From Sacculina carcini (taxonomy: Eukaryota; Arthropoda; Thecostraca; Sacculinidae), in assembly GCA_916048095.2 (NCBI GenBank), contig OU696576.1, positions 1,901,501-1,965,500 on the forward strand: DNA of 64,000 nt. Direction: 5' to 3'. Below, in pieces: positions 45,441 to 55,534 of the stretch (positions are counted from its first letter, which is position 1; the number at the start of each line of letters is the position of its first letter). Made by a program: the position numbers and the translations under genes. The notes under the pieces are model-generated. The model saw only the letters and a program-made list of their open reading frames with translations, was not told the origin of the DNA and did not search any database.

Positions 45441-46534
45441 CGGCTGCGCGCACACGACTGAATTGTGTATGCTACTTTTTTCTGACTCGTACTACCTTTA
45501 ATAAGTCAATTTTGCACACATTTATCGTATTTAGAAAGCAAATTGTGCATTTCTTTGTTTGTCGAATATATATCGATGTGTTACAATGAAAGCAATGCCC
45601 TCCGTTCGCTGATTCAGATATCGGGCCGTGCACGTCCTGCGTTTATCAGTCCTTGACATACACATAAACACATACGCATATACATGTATGTGTGTGTATG
45701 TGTACTAAGTAGTGTGTACTGTATTTAGTATTTATTTTGTATAGTATTTAGTAGTCCTTGGTGAGTATGTATACACATATACATACGCACACTCGGACAC
45801 ATACACATACTTGCTTACACGCACATGCTTATATAATTACTAGGGCTGTGAAAAAAGTAACCTAAAAATCAGAAAAAAGTTACTTTATTTTCGAGAAAAA
45901 GTAACCTGAAAAGTAACCTTAAAATAACCTATGATTTTTAATGTTATTATTACTTTTGCATCGCTCTATCACATGTTTATCACGTGTTTGCTGATTAGTG
46001 CACTATATGCAATACACGGTTTGTTTGTTGCTTGTTTGTGAACATAAAAAGTAACCTAATAACTTATAAAAAGGTAACCTAAAAATATCCTAATCTTCGC
46101 AAAAATAACCTTCAAAGAAGCTAAATTTCTGTTTGCAGTTCTGAAGGAAGAAAATACACCAGTCTTTCTTTTCTATCCTCTTTCCGAGTTGGTACTATTT
46201 TTCCACCCTCCCTCCGATCTGGTACCATTTTTACAACAAACCACCAAAAGTGACTTAATATGATTTGGCTAACATCGCAAAAAGGAGCATAACCATCAAA
46301 TGTAATTTAATGTGGAAAGCAAAAGTGAAATACACTACTTGCAAACTTAAAGTTTTGCAGAAACATCACTAAACCCTTAAAATCAATCAATCAATCATAT
46401 AATGAATAATAGCGCACATCACGCTTATGCACTACAACGGAATATACACAAAAATTAAATGAGTACCAAAAACAAGTAGCGCTTATAACAAACCAAAAGA
46501 TGCGCTTGAAGTTAACACAAGACCTGACAATTTT
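45441..46534. other. No gene; repeated AGTAACCT motifs
   Basis: CA-rich repeats at 45655-45830, then 45842-46130 holds eight or so AGTAACCT/AATAACCT motifs after a CTAGGGCTGTGAAAA sequence that resembles a hAT terminus. No matching right end is seen. Nothing coding. Confidence 0.4.
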
Positions 46535-46806
46535 GTAATAAGTAGAGTTGGGAACTTTATATGATTATTGTTGGCGTCTTATGTTTTTATTATGTGACGA
46601 AAAATGCCAAAATATGTTGGCAAAGGTCCCAAAATATGTTATTTAATTTTCATATATGTGAACTTTGGACTGTTTCATAGATTATTTGCATTTTATGCGT
46701 GTATCCAGCGACATTTCATTGGAGAGCCACCATTAGAGATGCGAAATTTTCATACTAAGTGGCAAAAGTTTCACCTTGATAGGACCCTCCGATAAGGTAG
46801 AGTTGC

Positions 46807-46860
46807 AGTGGCGGCACCAGAGTTCTTCCGGGGGGGGGGTGAGGGGGTGTTATGGAAAAT
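46807..46860. mobile_element. MITE end, CAGTGGCGGCACCAG
   Basis: Resembles the left end of the MITE at 6192-6367 and is followed by a G-run (GGGGGGGGGG). No right end is identified. Confidence 0.4.
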
Positions 46861-47359
46861 ACGTGGGGGTCTTGCGAAGCATGAGGAACCACACTCGAAA
46901 TGTTCATGGAAGAGGTGGCACTGTAGTGGTGTCATTTTTGGACTTGCTTCGAGGCGCAATGGTCCCATGATTCGATTCTACATGTATAGTTGATGTGATG
47001 CTTTTCGAGTGAGCAACCGATTTGTTTTATCGATCGAGCTGCGGCTTGTGACCAGCGGACACGTTTTTCTCACATGCAACGCAAAACATTCTCTTCCTAT
47101 ATTTCTCTGGGAAAATTCGACTTCACATTGAATTCCTTCAAACTTTTGATCGTGGCATTACAAACGCCATTTCAGCAATTTGTGTAAATTCCGGAAAATA
47201 CAAATATAAAGTACATGTATGCATGGTCCTATCTTTCCAAAAGGCCAATGACACGTGTACTTAGCTTGGATCGATTTGATCACACCAATTAAACCACAAC
47301 CAGGAAGTGGTTATATGTTGGTTATGGTTATGGTCATGTGGTTAATATTAATTATGGAC

Positions 47360-48410
47360 CCGTTAGCGGCAGTGTCATTTTGAGGCCTAATTCTCATACT
47401 CTCTCTTTGCTGTTCTAATCGGACAGGTAGCATAGGCGCACACAAGTTTAACTAGTGCTGCAGCTAAAATTTGAAATTCGAGACAAAATCCTACAGAGGG
47501 CGCTGAAACTTGGCGTTGTATTGGCATGGATTATAAGAAACGACACTCAAGTCAGTATGCGAGAGATGGCAATAATAAAATGTCAATAAATATGAACATG
47601 CTGGTCTTGTCACCTAACCTAACCTAACCAAACCTAAGCAGCCCACCTAACCTAACCTTACCAAACCTAACATACGTTAATCGCGAGGAACGGCTTATTA
47701 TCACAGGCTCTGCTTAGAGCATTTCCTGCGCTCTCGTTTTTTGTCTCAAACCGCCAGTTTCAGCGCCCTCTAGCGGATTGTCTCAAACTGACATTATTGG
47801 CTCTGGTATGGTCTTGGCGCGCCCATGGCACGGGTTGGATTATGTAGAGGTTGAGAGCGCCCGTGAAGTCGGTCTCTAAGTGTCACGGCAGCAAAGTGGG
47901 GGAGACTACCCACTTAGCGACAATGGCATTTTGATACAGACTTCACGGCCGCTCTCAACCCCTACATAATTCGACCCGTGCCATTGGCGCGCGAAGACCA
48001 TACCGGAGCTAAAAATGTCCCTTTGAGACAATCCGCTAGAGGGCTCTGAAACTGGCCGTTTGAGACAAAAAGCGAGAGTGCGGGAAATGCGCTAAGCAGA
48101 GCCTGTGATAATAAGCCGCTCCTCGCGATTAACGTAGGTTAGGTTTGGTTAGGTTAGGTTAGGTGGGCTGCTTAGGTTTGGTTAGGTTAGGTTAGGTTGG
48201 TTAGGTTAGGTTAGGTTAGGTGACAAGACCAACATGTTCATATTTATTGACAATTTATACTGACAGCGCCCTATGTAGGATTTTTTCTCGAATTTAAAAT
48301 TTTAGCTCCAGCACTAGTTAAACTTGTGTGCGCCTATGCTGCCTTCCGGACTAGGACGGTAAAGAGAGAGTATGAGAATTAGGCCTCAAAATGACACTGT
48401 CGCTAACAGG
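47360..48410. mobile_element. 1-kb foldback element with TTAGG-like arms
   Basis: Left arm 47360-47870 and right arm 47939-48410 are imperfect reverse complements with a 68-bp centre. Both arms contain runs of CCTAA (left, about 47612-47670) or TTAGG (right, about 48138-48222). Arms also contain TTTCAGCGCCCTCTAGCGGA and GCGCGCCAATGGCACGGG-like segments. No coding frame. It lies inside the hAT element 46543-48693. Confidence 0.88.
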
Positions 48411-48701
48411 TCTATATCCCAAAGTGGGTAGTCTCCATTTGCATTGTTAACATTGCTGGCGTTAATATTGTACGTGTATGCGTGTACGTGTTTGACTGTA
48501 TTATAGCGTGTTGAATCCGTCATCTGTGTAATTACAATTATTTACAGAATATATTAATTACGGGCGCAACCTATATAATTACAAAATTGGAAAGTATTTT
48601 TCAGTGAAAACGGCATTTTATGTTATATTTGTTAAAAACGGCCTTTTATGTGAATAAATATTTTTATGTGATCACATAAAATTCCCAACTCTAGTAATAA
48701 G

Positions 48702-49231
48702 TACCACACACTGGATAAGCTAGTGTTGGGAGATAGCTGGCATCATGCTGTGTACGCCCCTGTGCACACTGAGCATTGACTTGTGAGGGTCCGGTGTATG
48801 TTAACTGTGTGGTGATGTATGCGCGTGTGTTGACCAGTGCGTGCATGTGTGGTGTATGAATTGCGTGTATGCGAAACATGTGTGTGAGTGATTGTACAAT
48901 TTTGCCTAGTTCGTCTGTGTCTTGTCGTGTGAGTGAGCACAACTTAGACTTGGTGATGTTCCGTGCTTCGTTTCTTCGTCACATCTAAACAGGCAGTGAG
49001 AGATATGGTGGAGCATGTTGAGTCATTAGAAAGACGGAAAAATATTTACATACAGCAAACGCGAGAAAACACGGAAGCTGGTAGCAGAGAGAATATATGA
49101 AGGAAGTGATTTGAAAAGTGTAGGTGCATTTAATTATAAGGATTTTGCCGACCAGCAAGACTCATTGGTAGTCCTCGGACATATAAATGGACGGAGATGG
49201 CGAGACTTAGGGGGGATATATGCTCAGAACA
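48702..49231. other. No gene recognised
   Basis: CA-rich on the minus strand near 48740-48930; 49040-49200 resembles poorly the 3' domain of CR1-like elements (compare 37440-37620). Nothing intact. Confidence 0.4.
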
Positions 49232-49697
49232 CCCAAACATTTATAATGGCTGTGTTCACATGTTTATAACACCTAAACATTCATAATAGCTGTGTTCACA
49301 TGTTCATAACACCCAAACATTCATAATGGCTGTGTTCACATGTTCATAACACCCAAACATTAATAATGGCTGTGTTCACATGTTCATAACACCCAAACAT
49401 TAATAATGGATGTGTTCACATGTTCATAACACCCAAACATTCATAATGGCTATGTTCACATGTTCATAACACCCAAACAATAATAATGGATGTGTTCACA
49501 TGTTCATAACACCCAAACGCCCAAACATTCATAATGGATGTGTTCACATGTTCATACCACCCAAACATTCATAATGGATGTGTTCCCATGTTCATAACAC
49601 CCAAACATACATAATGGCTGTGTTCACATGCTCATAACAGCCAAACATTTATAATGGCTGTTTTCACATGTTGATAACACCCAAACATTCATAATGG
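49232..49697. repeat. 40-bp tandem repeat, about 12 copies
   Basis: Units of the form ACACCCAAACATTCATAATG + GCTGTGTTCACATGTTCATA recur at 40-bp spacing (TGTGTTCACA at 49251, 49291, 49331, 49371, 49411, 49491 and so on). One copy near 49510 carries a 10-bp partial duplication, and end copies are more diverged. Confidence 0.95.
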
Positions 49698-50332
49698 CTA
49701 CAGGTCCCCCTTTCACAAAGGAAAGTATTAGCCGCTCAGAGGCGGGGGTATCATAGCTGCCAAGCTACTCATTGTCGCCTGCTTTTTATGTCGTGACATC
49801 TTAGATGTTGTCACTTGTTCCACGCTCACAGATATACATCATGTGTAAGACAAACCTGGCAGTGTGTTTGTTGTCGAATATATTCTTCTTGCCATTATCG
49901 GCTCATGTGGAGCAGATTGGAATGAAGCAGATGCATCCTAAATGTCCTTCAACCGTTGCAAATCATCATATATCCTCCGTCTTGTGCCGTACTTCCTTGT
50001 GGATTTTGTCTTGCGAGCAACTGTTTTGTCGCCGTCCTGGCAATCAATCATGATTTACATGTCCTCACAGTGACAGAGTTGGCTGTATGTGCAGATAACG
50101 TCCACTTTCAAATGAGCATGACTGAATGCACCATCTCGTTATGCAGTTATTACGTCACACTGCGTCGTAAAAGTCACAAAAATATGGCAGCGTCACAGAT
50201 TGTCGCCATACAGCGTCGTCGGCAACGCCGTACATGTGGAACATACGGTGTGAATGATCCACGTCTACAGACCAGTATTTGATGCAGTTCCCTCAACCCT
50301 CTTCTGTCTTCTCTTCATCATGTACAAGCACA
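49698..50332. other. No gene recognised
   Basis: Short frames only (49805-50053, 49956-50282), with no known motif. Confidence 0.4.
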
Positions 50333-50477
50333 AGATTGCCCTATCGATATACCAGCCACAAACACCCGTATACTCCCATAATACTCTACAATAGTTCACC
50401 TCGGCCAGCGTAGTATCAAAGTCGTACCAAGTGCGGTGAATGCGACTGTGGCTTGTGGCCAATATTTTCATTTTTTA
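50333..50477 (-). repeat. Repeat S, copy 1
   Basis: Matches 55334-55470 in reverse; the homology extends a little into the foldback end (CCAATATTTTCATTTT versus CCAACATGTTCACTTT). The CR1 element lies between the two copies. Confidence 0.8.
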
Positions 50478-50841
50478 TTTTCATTTCATTTGTATTTGGT
50501 ATAGCGCCCATTCGACACAGGCGCGCATAATATCAGTCAAAGAGCAAAATGTCGATCGGCAAGAATAAACACTCAGATAAGCGAATGACCATCAATATGC
50601 TAATAAATAAAGAATCTAAGTACATCTAAACAACAACATTTTAGATAAATACAAAATAAACTACTGTAAAGAGAAACAAGCAATACAATTCTATATGGCG
50701 CAATAAATCACAAACTGGCGCGCGACACAGGAGCATTCACAACACATACACACACAATATCCATTTACAACCCTCATACACGGACACAGGATATGGATAG
50801 AGACAAGATGGAGAAGATAAAAAATAAAAATAAAAAAGCTG

Positions 50842-53745
50842 TCATTGAAGAGAAGCAAACGGCGTTAAGGAATGAGTAATAGGATCAAAAGATATTTCAA
50901 ATAGGAACTTACGCAGGGAAGAGGTAAATGAACGATAGGTTGAAGAGGATGTTATGTGAGGAGGAAGCGAATTGTATATACGAGGACCATAGAAGGAAAA
51001 TGATTTGGAGGACCAGGAGGATTCATTTATGGCACGAGGACAAGCGAGAGGAACCGGAAGTCGGGAGGAAAGGTAGCTGGAAGGAGATAACAAATCAGAT
51101 AGGTATGAAGGCTGCAGAGGATCATGTATAAGTTTATTGATTATGCAACATACTTTAAAGTGGATTCGTGATTTCATAGGGAGCCAACGGAATTTGAAGA
51201 GAAAGGGAGAGGTGTGTCGGCAGAAGGAAGGATATAAAACAAAGCGACAGGATTGGTTAATAACACGCTGGAGGAGAATGAGGGAGGATTTAGGACAATT
51301 GAGGTGAAGTGAGCTGCAGTAATCGAGTCGGGAAAATATGAGTGAGTGAACAAGTTTGATAGCAGAAGACTGATCAAGACAAGGCCGGATAGGATATAGA
51401 GAGCGAAGTATCAGACGACATGTGCGTGAAGTAGATTGGATGTTAGTTGAGAAGGAAAGGGAGGAATCGAAAATTACACCGAGATTCTTGGCAGACAATG
51501 AGAGAGGGAAAGGTAGGAGGGGAGGGGAAATACGTGGAGGATGGAGAGCAAGGAACTCGGATTTAGAAGGATTCAGGAGGAGACGACGAGAAGAAGACCA
51601 GGAGGTGATATCAGACAGAATGTCAGACAGGAGATCTGGATGGGAAAATGGACAGGGGATATAGAACTGTATGTCGTCAGCATAGATGTGAAAGCAAATA
51701 GAGCGGCGTCGAAGGATCGGACAGAGTGAGGACATGTACAGATTGAACAGGAGAGGACCAAGGATAGATCCTTGGGGAACGCCAGAGGAAAGGGGGAGTG
51801 GATTGGAAACAGAGGAGTTGAATTGAACAGAGTAGGTTCGATTTTGTAGGTAGGAGCGGAGTAAAGCAAGGGCAGACTGAGATACACCAAGATGAGAGAG
51901 ATCATCGATAAGAATGCAGTGGTCAACGAGATCAAACGCTGAGCTCAAGTCAAGTAATACGAGGAGAAGAGATTTGCGATAGGAAAAGGAAGACAGAATA
52001 CCATGAGTGACTGAGATAAGAACAGATTCAGTGGAGTGATAGGGGCGAAAACCAGACTGGTTAGAATCAAGGGAATTATAAATGAAAGGAGATAGTTGAG
52101 AGGATATTGCAGACTCAAGGAGCTTGGAGGAGAAACTAAGGAGGGAAATAGGACGAAAGTTGCAGCACAAGGAAGGATCAAGAGTAGGTTTTTTTAGAAT
52201 AGGGTGGACGAAAGCGTGTTTGTCAGCAAGAAAAGTACCATGTAGAAAAGAGGAGTTTATCAAATGAAGTAAGTAAGGAACTAAGGACTCAATAGACGCA
52301 GCAATAACACCAAAATTAATTGGATCAGCAGGAGATGACAAGGGTTTACGTGTGGAGAGGAGACACAAAATATCAGGGAGGTCAAGCTGAGAAAAAGATG
52401 GAAATTGACTAGGTGAGGTGGTATGGATCACAGAAATGTGTGTAGGAGGAATAAGAGAGCGAGGGGATTCAACTTTGTTAGTAAAGTAGGAAGATAGTTC
52501 GTCAGCAGTGAGAGAGGGAGTAGAGGAAGGAGATCGGAGTCCAGAGAGAGAGTTCAGAGTGTTCCAGAGAGCTTTGGGAGAACGTGAGAGAGACGTAAGA
52601 CGAGAAGAGTAATAAGCTTGCCTAGCAGATGTTAGAGAAGAAAGGTATGTGGTGCGAGCAGAGCAGAAGGCAGACCAGTCAGTGGAAAGCCGAGAGCGTC
52701 TCCATGTTCGCTCGAATGCCCGCTGATGACGTTTGAGACGGTTGAGGCGAGTGTTGAACCAAGGGGAAGGACGAGGACGAGGCAAGTGAAAAGTCAGGGG
52801 AAAAATAGTATTGTTAATAGAAGATAAAGCCGAATAAAGAAGAGGATATATTGCAGAGGGAGGAACCGAGCGAAGCAATTGCAATGGTAGAAGGTTTGCT
52901 AGAAGGGTGTGGAAGGTGAAGGGATGAAAATTTTCATATTTCCTGAAATACAGGGGAGCTGGAGTGTGATTAGGTCTATGAATGGCCAATGACTTAATGA
53001 TTAGAGAATGATCAGAGATGGAAGTATCAGGAGGAAGAACAACTACTTCAGAGGGAGGAAGATCAGATGAGAGAACAGGAGAAGGGAAGAGAACTAAATC
53101 AAGAGTATGACCAGAATTATGAGTGGGAGAGGAGACTGGAGAGATGAGACCATGAGAACTAAGCAGATGGATGAAATTCGAGGCATAAGAAGACACAGAA
53201 GGACAATCAACCCAAAGATTAAAGTCTCCAAGTACAACGTACCTACTGGAGAAAGAAGCTTCAGTAGCGTCAAGGAGAGAGGAAAATTCAGAGAGAAAGG
53301 AAGACGTAGTACGAGGATGGTTATGGCGATAGATGATAAGAATGCAGAATTTATGAGGTGGATCATTAGACGGCAGACAGAGGGTGAGGAACTCGAAAGA
53401 GGAAGGAGGAGAAATGGGATCAGGTAAAAGAGACAGGGGAAGAGACTTCAGATGCATGCATCCCACTCCACCTCCAGAGGATTTTGAGTTAGACCGGGCT
53501 TTGTGAATGAAACAAAAATCGGAAGGGATATTAGCAAGAAAGGAGGGTAAATCAGTATCAAGCAGCCATGTTTCAACCAAACAAAAAATTGAGAGATGAT
53601 GAGAAGAACCAAGGTGAGAGAGAAGAGTGAATTTGTGTCGACAGGATCTAATGTTCAGGAAACCGACCAGAAAAGAAGAATGATGGATGAGTGAATGTTG
53701 GGAAACAGGTGAAGGATTAAAAGAAATATGATTCGACGGTGGCAA
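50842..53745 (-). CDS. ORF2: CR1-type endonuclease-reverse transcriptase, apparently intact
   Basis: An uninterrupted 967-codon frame, close to the usual ORF2 length of CR1-like elements. Residues about 25-260 are an AP-type endonuclease with VGFLNIRS, LVETWL, VVLGDFNLW, SGHTLDLVLF and ISDHSLI. RT (about residues 480-750): HPILKKPTLDPSLCCNFRPISL, SGFRPYHSTES, LLVLLDLSSAFDLVDH, SGVPQGSILGPLLFNLYM and HIYADDIQFY with the catalytic pair. The C-terminal domain ends with WLPMKSRIHFK and YNSLPPHITSS. It nicks the target and copies element RNA in place. All checked catalytic motifs are present, so it may be active or recently so. Confidence 0.92.
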   Translation of the reverse strand: MPPSNHISFNPSPVSQHSLIHHSSFLVGFLNIRSCRHKFTLLSHLGSSHHLSIFCLVETWLLDTDLPSFLANIPSDFCFIHKARSNSKSSGGGVGCMHLKSLPLSLLPDPISPPSSFEFLTLCLPSNDPPHKFCILIIYRHNHPRTTSSFLSEFSSLLDATEASFSSRYVVLGDFNLWVDCPSVSSYASNFIHLLSSHGLISPVSSPTHNSGHTLDLVLFPSPVLSSDLPPSEVVVLPPDTSISDHSLIIKSLAIHRPNHTPAPLYFRKYENFHPFTFHTLLANLLPLQLLRSVPPSAIYPLLYSALSSINNTIFPLTFHLPRPRPSPWFNTRLNRLKRHQRAFERTWRRSRLSTDWSAFCSARTTYLSSLTSARQAYYSSRLTSLSRSPKALWNTLNSLSGLRSPSSTPSLTADELSSYFTNKVESPRSLIPPTHISVIHTTSPSQFPSFSQLDLPDILCLLSTRKPLSSPADPINFGVIAASIESLVPYLLHLINSSFLHGTFLADKHAFVHPILKKPTLDPSLCCNFRPISLLSFSSKLLESAISSQLSPFIYNSLDSNQSGFRPYHSTESVLISVTHGILSSFSYRKSLLLVLLDLSSAFDLVDHCILIDDLSHLGVSQSALALLRSYLQNRTYSVQFNSSVSNPLPLSSGVPQGSILGPLLFNLYMSSLCPILRRRSICFHIYADDIQFYIPCPFSHPDLLSDILSDITSWSSSRRLLLNPSKSEFLALHPPRISPPLLPFPLSLSAKNLGVIFDSSLSFSTNIQSTSRTCRLILRSLYPIRPCLDQSSAIKLVHSLIFSRLDYCSSLHLNCPKSSLILLQRVINQSCRFVLYPSFCRHTSPFLFKFRWLPMKSRIHFKVCCIINKLIHDPLQPSYLSDLLSPSSYLSSRLPVPLACPRAINESSWSSKSFSFYGPRIYNSLPPHITSSSTYRSFTSSLRKFLFEISFDPITHSLTPFASLQ

Positions 53746-53793
53746 GGAATCACAAGCTGAATCTGAAGTGGATGAGGAAGAGGGACTAGGTAG

Positions 53794-54939
53794 TCAGGCG
53801 AGATGAGAGGAGGATGGAGGAGCAGAGATAGATGGAAGATAAGACAGAGGCAAGTGGTCGTCAGATGTCGCAGTGCGGATACGGATGGAGTGGCGGACTG
53901 AAATGAAAGAGGGACACGACGAGTGAAATGATGAGTGAGTGTGAGGGCGAGAAGAAGACGCGCAGTGGCAGCATTTGTTAGGAGCAGTATGATTACAAGC
54001 AGAGGAGCGATGGGGTCCGGCACAGAAGCCACACGTTTCATTACGGGTGCACCTCGCCTCGCTGTGGCCGAGGCCCGCGCAACGAGCACAACGGGTTACC
54101 CAAAACCGGTCATACACCAGACAGGACCTCAGTTCGACATAGAGTCGATCGCCGGCCGATCTTATCGCAGCACGGACGGAAGGTAACAGCGTCAGTACAG
54201 CATGGCGAATACCACCTCGGGCCCGCGTAAAAAATAACAGCTTGATGTCGCCATCAGAGAAAGAGTCTAGGACACGGTTTTTCCGGCGCAGATGAGAGAC
54301 AAAAGAGTCGGGCTCGAGATCTAGCGGAAAGTTAGTCAGTGTGACTTTAGGACGGAGTGGGGCCGATTTTGGTCGGTGTGCCTCAACTTGTGGGATAGCC
54401 GCACGGACACAGCTCAGTGCACGGTCAGCGTCGAGGGACGAGCAGCAGCGGACGACAAGTCCACCGCTGGCAGTCTGGCGAGACGAATCGACAGGGACAT
54501 CACGCAGAAGAGAAGCCACCTTCCTGGGGCACACTGGCGACTTATCCCGCGATTTCAGGACGACCGTATGCGTGGGTTTTCTTGCTTCGATCGTATCATC
54601 AGGGGCCGGTTGCACTTGGTGCGATTCAATGGAGCGCAGCGACGACTCCATCACGTCCAGGCGCTCACGAATGCACGAGACATCACGGTGCATGTACAGA
54701 GTAAGCTTTGCCTTGGCCAGGCAGGGGCAGCAGACCCAATTAACATGCTTAATTAGGTCGGCCTTGACTCCCGAGAGCGACGCACATTTAATATGGGCCC
54801 AACTGTCACATAAGGAGCACCCGATCCATTTGGTAGAGTCTCCCGACGAAGTGTTACAGACATAGCAAGTTTCGTTGGAAGCCATGAAACACCAATAAAA
54901 GAGAGAGAAAAATAAAGTAAAAATTATCAACAGAAACAC
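53794..54939 (-). CDS. ORF1 of the CR1-type element (PHD-like and zinc knuckle)
   Basis: An open frame of 381 codons starting MFLLIIFTLFFSLF; Met-18 (MASNETCYVC) is a more likely start because the hydrophobic first residues precede it. Residues 20-75 form a PHD-like zinc finger (CYVCN...CSLCDSWAHIKC...CCPC). A middle part resembles an RRM-type ORF1 core (TLTNFPLDLEPDSF). The C-terminal knuckles are CARCAGLGHSEARC and CGFCAGPHRSSAC. Its likely role is binding the element RNA. The 11266-11704 fragment is from a related ORF1. Confidence 0.88.
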   Translation of the reverse strand: MFLLIIFTLFFSLFYWCFMASNETCYVCNTSSGDSTKWIGCSLCDSWAHIKCASLSGVKADLIKHVNWVCCPCLAKAKLTLYMHRDVSCIRERLDVMESSLRSIESHQVQPAPDDTIEARKPTHTVVLKSRDKSPVCPRKVASLLRDVPVDSSRQTASGGLVVRCCSSLDADRALSCVRAAIPQVEAHRPKSAPLRPKVTLTNFPLDLEPDSFVSHLRRKNRVLDSFSDGDIKLLFFTRARGGIRHAVLTLLPSVRAAIRSAGDRLYVELRSCLVYDRFWVTRCARCAGLGHSEARCTRNETCGFCAGPHRSSACNHTAPNKCCHCASSSRPHTHSSFHSSCPSFISVRHSIRIRTATSDDHLPLSYLPSISAPPSSSHLA

Positions 54940-55067
54940 ACAAAAATACCCACCCAGCGACTATTAGGAAACAACAGCAAGTAAGATAGAAGATTCAAAG
55001 AGCGCGCCACATCCAATCAGTACAAGAGTCGCCAGGTGAATGAATATATTCACTCTACATGTATTCA

Positions 55068-55345
55068 TTCAATATGTTCACTTTTCACCATAGCGAAATC
55101 TCAGTGGTTTTCAACACGACGCACGAGTATACAACAGGTAGCTAGCATTTAACGCAATGTTCGCGGATATTGGATGGGCTCATAAACCTAACCTAACCTA
55201 ACCTACTTATTACGGGTGAATAATGAGCCAAGCCAATAGCCACATGTATTGCCTAAGGTGTTAGCTACCTATTACACACAAACTCGTGCGTTGTGTTGAA
55301 AACCACTGAAATTACGCTATGGTGAAAAGTGAACATGTTGGTCAC
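55068..55345. mobile_element. Foldback MITE with TTAGG-like loop
   Basis: Arm 55068-55150 is the near reverse complement of 55262-55345 (TGTTCACTTTTCACCATAGCG and its inverse). The loop contains CCTAACCTAACCTAACCTAC. No coding potential. Its right arm merges with repeat S copy 2. Confidence 0.85.
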
Positions 55346-55470
55346 AAGCCACAGTCACAATCACTGCACTTGGTACACCTTTGACACTACGCTGGTCGAG
55401 GTGAACTATTGCAGGGTATTATGGGAGTATACAGGTGTTTGTGGCTAATATGTCGATAGGGTAATAGTGT
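55334..55470 (+). repeat. Repeat S, copy 2
   Basis: Inverted relative to 50333-50477; adjacent to the foldback arm and close to the end of the orphan ORF. Confidence 0.8.
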
Positions 55471-55534
55471 AGTACTGACACGGGATCAAACAGTCTCTTG
55501 TGTAGAACGACTATTACGACCGGCCGAATGAGGC

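Larger units (their letters stand above)
46543..48693. mobile_element. Non-autonomous hAT element
   Basis: TIRs TAGAGTTGGGAA...TTCCCAACTCTA bound 2151 bp, and the 8-bp sequence GTAATAAG is duplicated at 46535-46542 and 48694-48701. No transposase frame exists. A MITE end (46807) and the large foldback (47360-48410) are nested inside. Confidence 0.92.
50478..55000 (-). mobile_element. CR1-type non-LTR retrotransposon with two open ORFs
   Basis: ORF1 (54939-53794) and ORF2 (53745-50842) are open and 48 bp apart. The 3' UTR on the minus strand ends with GCGCTATACCAAATAC and AAATG repeats, the same end as other CR1 fragments in the window. Its left and right borders are approximate. No target duplication is clear. 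Confidence 0.88.

Noticed and set aside
49232..49697. Possible CRISPR array from regular repeats
   Set aside because: There are no unique spacers; the 40-bp unit repeats end to end, and the DNA is eukaryotic.
53107..54865. Plus-strand frames up to 174 codons
   Set aside because: Antisense to the intact CR1 ORF1 and ORF2.
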